From Spirogloea muscicola (lineage: Eukaryota > Streptophyta > Zygnematophyceae > Spirogloeales > Spirogloeaceae), in assembly GCA_009602725.1 (NCBI GenBank), contig WELB01000002.1, positions 1,569,634 through 1,583,148 on the forward strand: a stretch of 13,515 bases of DNA, in the 5' to 3' direction. Within the stretch, counting starts at the first letter, position 1; each line of letters starts with the position of its first letter. The notes under the pieces were generated by a model. That model did no database searches, had not been told where the DNA came from, and was given only the letters and a program-made list of their open reading frames with translations. Shown here piece by piece: positions 12,158-13,515 of the stretch. A program made the position numbers and the translations under genes.

Positions 12158-12560
12158 GCGCCCTGGCGTGCATTCAAGCGAGTCACAAGGACATGGACTC
12201 ACAAAGGCAGGTAGTCAAGCAAGTGAGAAGCCATTGGGCATCTAAGCGCCTGGCATCACTTTCCACAGCGCTGGTCTGAGTGCACTGATCATACACTGAG
12301 CACATTTTGGGGGGGGGGCGTCTTCATGGTCTTAGCTGGCCACCTGCATATCCAGCCTCACCTGAGCACCTTTACAGCCCGCCCCACTTGTTGCAATAAT
12401 AAAGGCAGGCAACCATGGTTGGTGCAGCTCATCTCACCTCTGGGTGTGAAGGACCCCTGTGGCTGATCTATAGTAGAGGGCTGTTAGAGTTGTTGCTTGG
12501 CTGTTCATCTGCACCTGCTTTGGTGCCCAATTTCAAATTCAGGCCGCTGCATAAGTGACT
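12158..12560 (+). other. 3' flank of the ProRS gene
   Basis: No TGTAA was found in the 400 nt after the ProRS stop. The nearest poly(A)-like hexamer is AATAAA at 12398-12403, 241 nt past the stop. A G10-like homopolymer lies near 12309-12318. No coding segment is recognised. Confidence 0.4.
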
Positions 12561-13451
12561 GCCTCCACAGGCTGCAGAATGGCAAGCTTTGTCAAACTGC
12601 TGCCCAGAAAACATCGCTGGCACTACGTCCACCTCTCGCCATCATGCCCTGACTGGAGCCAGAGCCGCCCGCCGCTGGCGCGGGGCGGGCGCGGGGGCCT
12701 GCGCGGCGGCGCTCCCAAAGAAGGCTCCCAACAGCTTGCAGTGTGCTCTGTCTCGAGAGCAAGGTTATGACATGATGACAATCTCACTCCGGAGTGGTGA
12801 GACTAGCAGAACGGCTTGTGCCTGCGGCGACATGACACAATGTGTTCCACGACGCTGCAGTGATCGAGGCTCGCTTGACACGGCAGCAGCCCGTTGAGAG
12901 CGCGGCTGGCTGCTTGTGGCCGCCACGGATGACTGACGCGTAGTTGGGAAGACCAGGAGAAAGTTGAAAGACGAAGCTTAAGCCACGGGCACGCTTGCAG
13001 GGGGGGAAGTTGGCCCATCGCCCGGGCGTTGACTCACTGGTCAACGGCGGTCCGGCGTGCGCCACGCGTCGGCTGGCCCGCGCCGCGCGGCCTCCCCGTC
13101 CCCCCTGCCCCGGGGTGCGCGCGGGTCAACGCCCCGGGCAGCCGAGAAAGTTTGTCTCCTCAGGTGGGGAGAGCAGCCCGTGCCCGGGCCCCGCGGCGGC
13201 CGGGCAGCCCGCGGGGACGGGGGCCCCGGGCGCGGCTATGGCGGCGGGTGGCGCGAAAAAGGAGGGGGTGGGTCGCTCACTTGTTGGGCAGGCTGGCTTT
13301 CAGTGTCAGTGGCTCGTGAGCCAGCCCGTAACGTCATCACCAATACAGCCCATGTGGGAGTGCCGGCCTCGGTACTTGGTCGCGCCGTGGCCCTCCATCG
13401 CCCACTCCGAGACCCTTCTCCACGCCGCCCTTCCCCTGCGCCCCGGCGGCC

Positions 13452-13452
<1 letters not shown>
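12561..13452. other. GC-rich region without a recognisable gene
   Basis: Open frames of 60-100 codons occur on both strands but overlap one another and have no family I recognise. A CCTCCACAG acceptor-like site at 12564-12570 precedes one plus-strand frame with VHLSPSCPDWS (see findings). From about 13030 to 13260 the DNA is very CG-rich, which may mark the promoter of a neighbouring gene outside the window. Confidence 0.35.

Positions 13453-13486
<34 letters not shown>
13453..13486. repeat. (CGG)11 trinucleotide tract
   Basis: Eleven uninterrupted CGG units plus C, followed by ATATGGGG. It is the second long pure CGG tract in the window and lies 29 nt from its end. Confidence 0.95.
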
Positions 13487-13515
13487 ATATGGGGAGTGAG
13501 AGGGGGGCCAGAGGC

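Noticed and set aside
13029-13319. Plus-strand frame of 96 codons in CG-rich DNA
   Set aside because: Arg/Pro/Gly/Ala-rich with no motif; expected by chance at this base composition.

Overview
The window reads as nuclear DNA of a green alga, most likely a core chlorophyte of trebouxiophyte type; that placement is inference. The support is: GC-rich coding exons broken by many GT-AG introns of about 110 to 460 nt; two TGTAA motifs (the usual chlorophyte poly(A) signal) placed just after predicted stops; proteins most like plant and algal ones (plastid/mitochondrial-type prolyl-tRNA synthetase, VPS11, a plant-type RRM protein); and a decayed non-LTR-type retroelement fragment. No rRNA, tRNA, CRISPR array or prokaryotic operon structure is visible. 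Homology calls come from recognising sequence by eye, with no database search.

Layout. 1-734: very GC-rich leader/promoter. 735-2964 (+): complete six-exon gene for a 276-residue single-RRM RNA-binding protein, TGTAA at 3111. 3330-3555 (-): unidentified exon-like reading frame. About 3650-5850: low-information DNA holding a frameshifted retroelement 3' fragment (4496-5207, -) bracketed by diverged copies of a roughly 50-nt repeat. About 5700-6318 (+): 3' end of an unidentified spliced gene with TGTAA at 6356. 6447-7670 (-): three-exon gene with an N-terminal HKPGC cysteine motif and a C-terminal TFIIS N-terminal-like helical domain. 7829-8455 (+): two internal exons of VPS11. 8477-8520: (CGG)14 tract directly after an undetermined base (N). 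8520-12157 (+): eleven exons of organellar-type prolyl-tRNA synthetase, complete from the catalytic core to the stop. 12158-13515: 3' flank and GC-rich DNA with no gene I recognise, ending in another CGG tract.

The genes do not form a pathway: RNA binding, probable transcription elongation, vesicle tethering and organellar translation are housekeeping roles placed side by side. The most striking point is the break at 8456-8520, where VPS11 stops after about 173 codons of its N-terminal region and the core of ProRS begins. With an N and a CGG tract exactly there, an assembly joint or collapsed repeat is the likeliest reading, ahead of a real fusion gene. The most interesting protein is the HKPGC/TFIIS-N-like one, whose domain combination I do not recognise.
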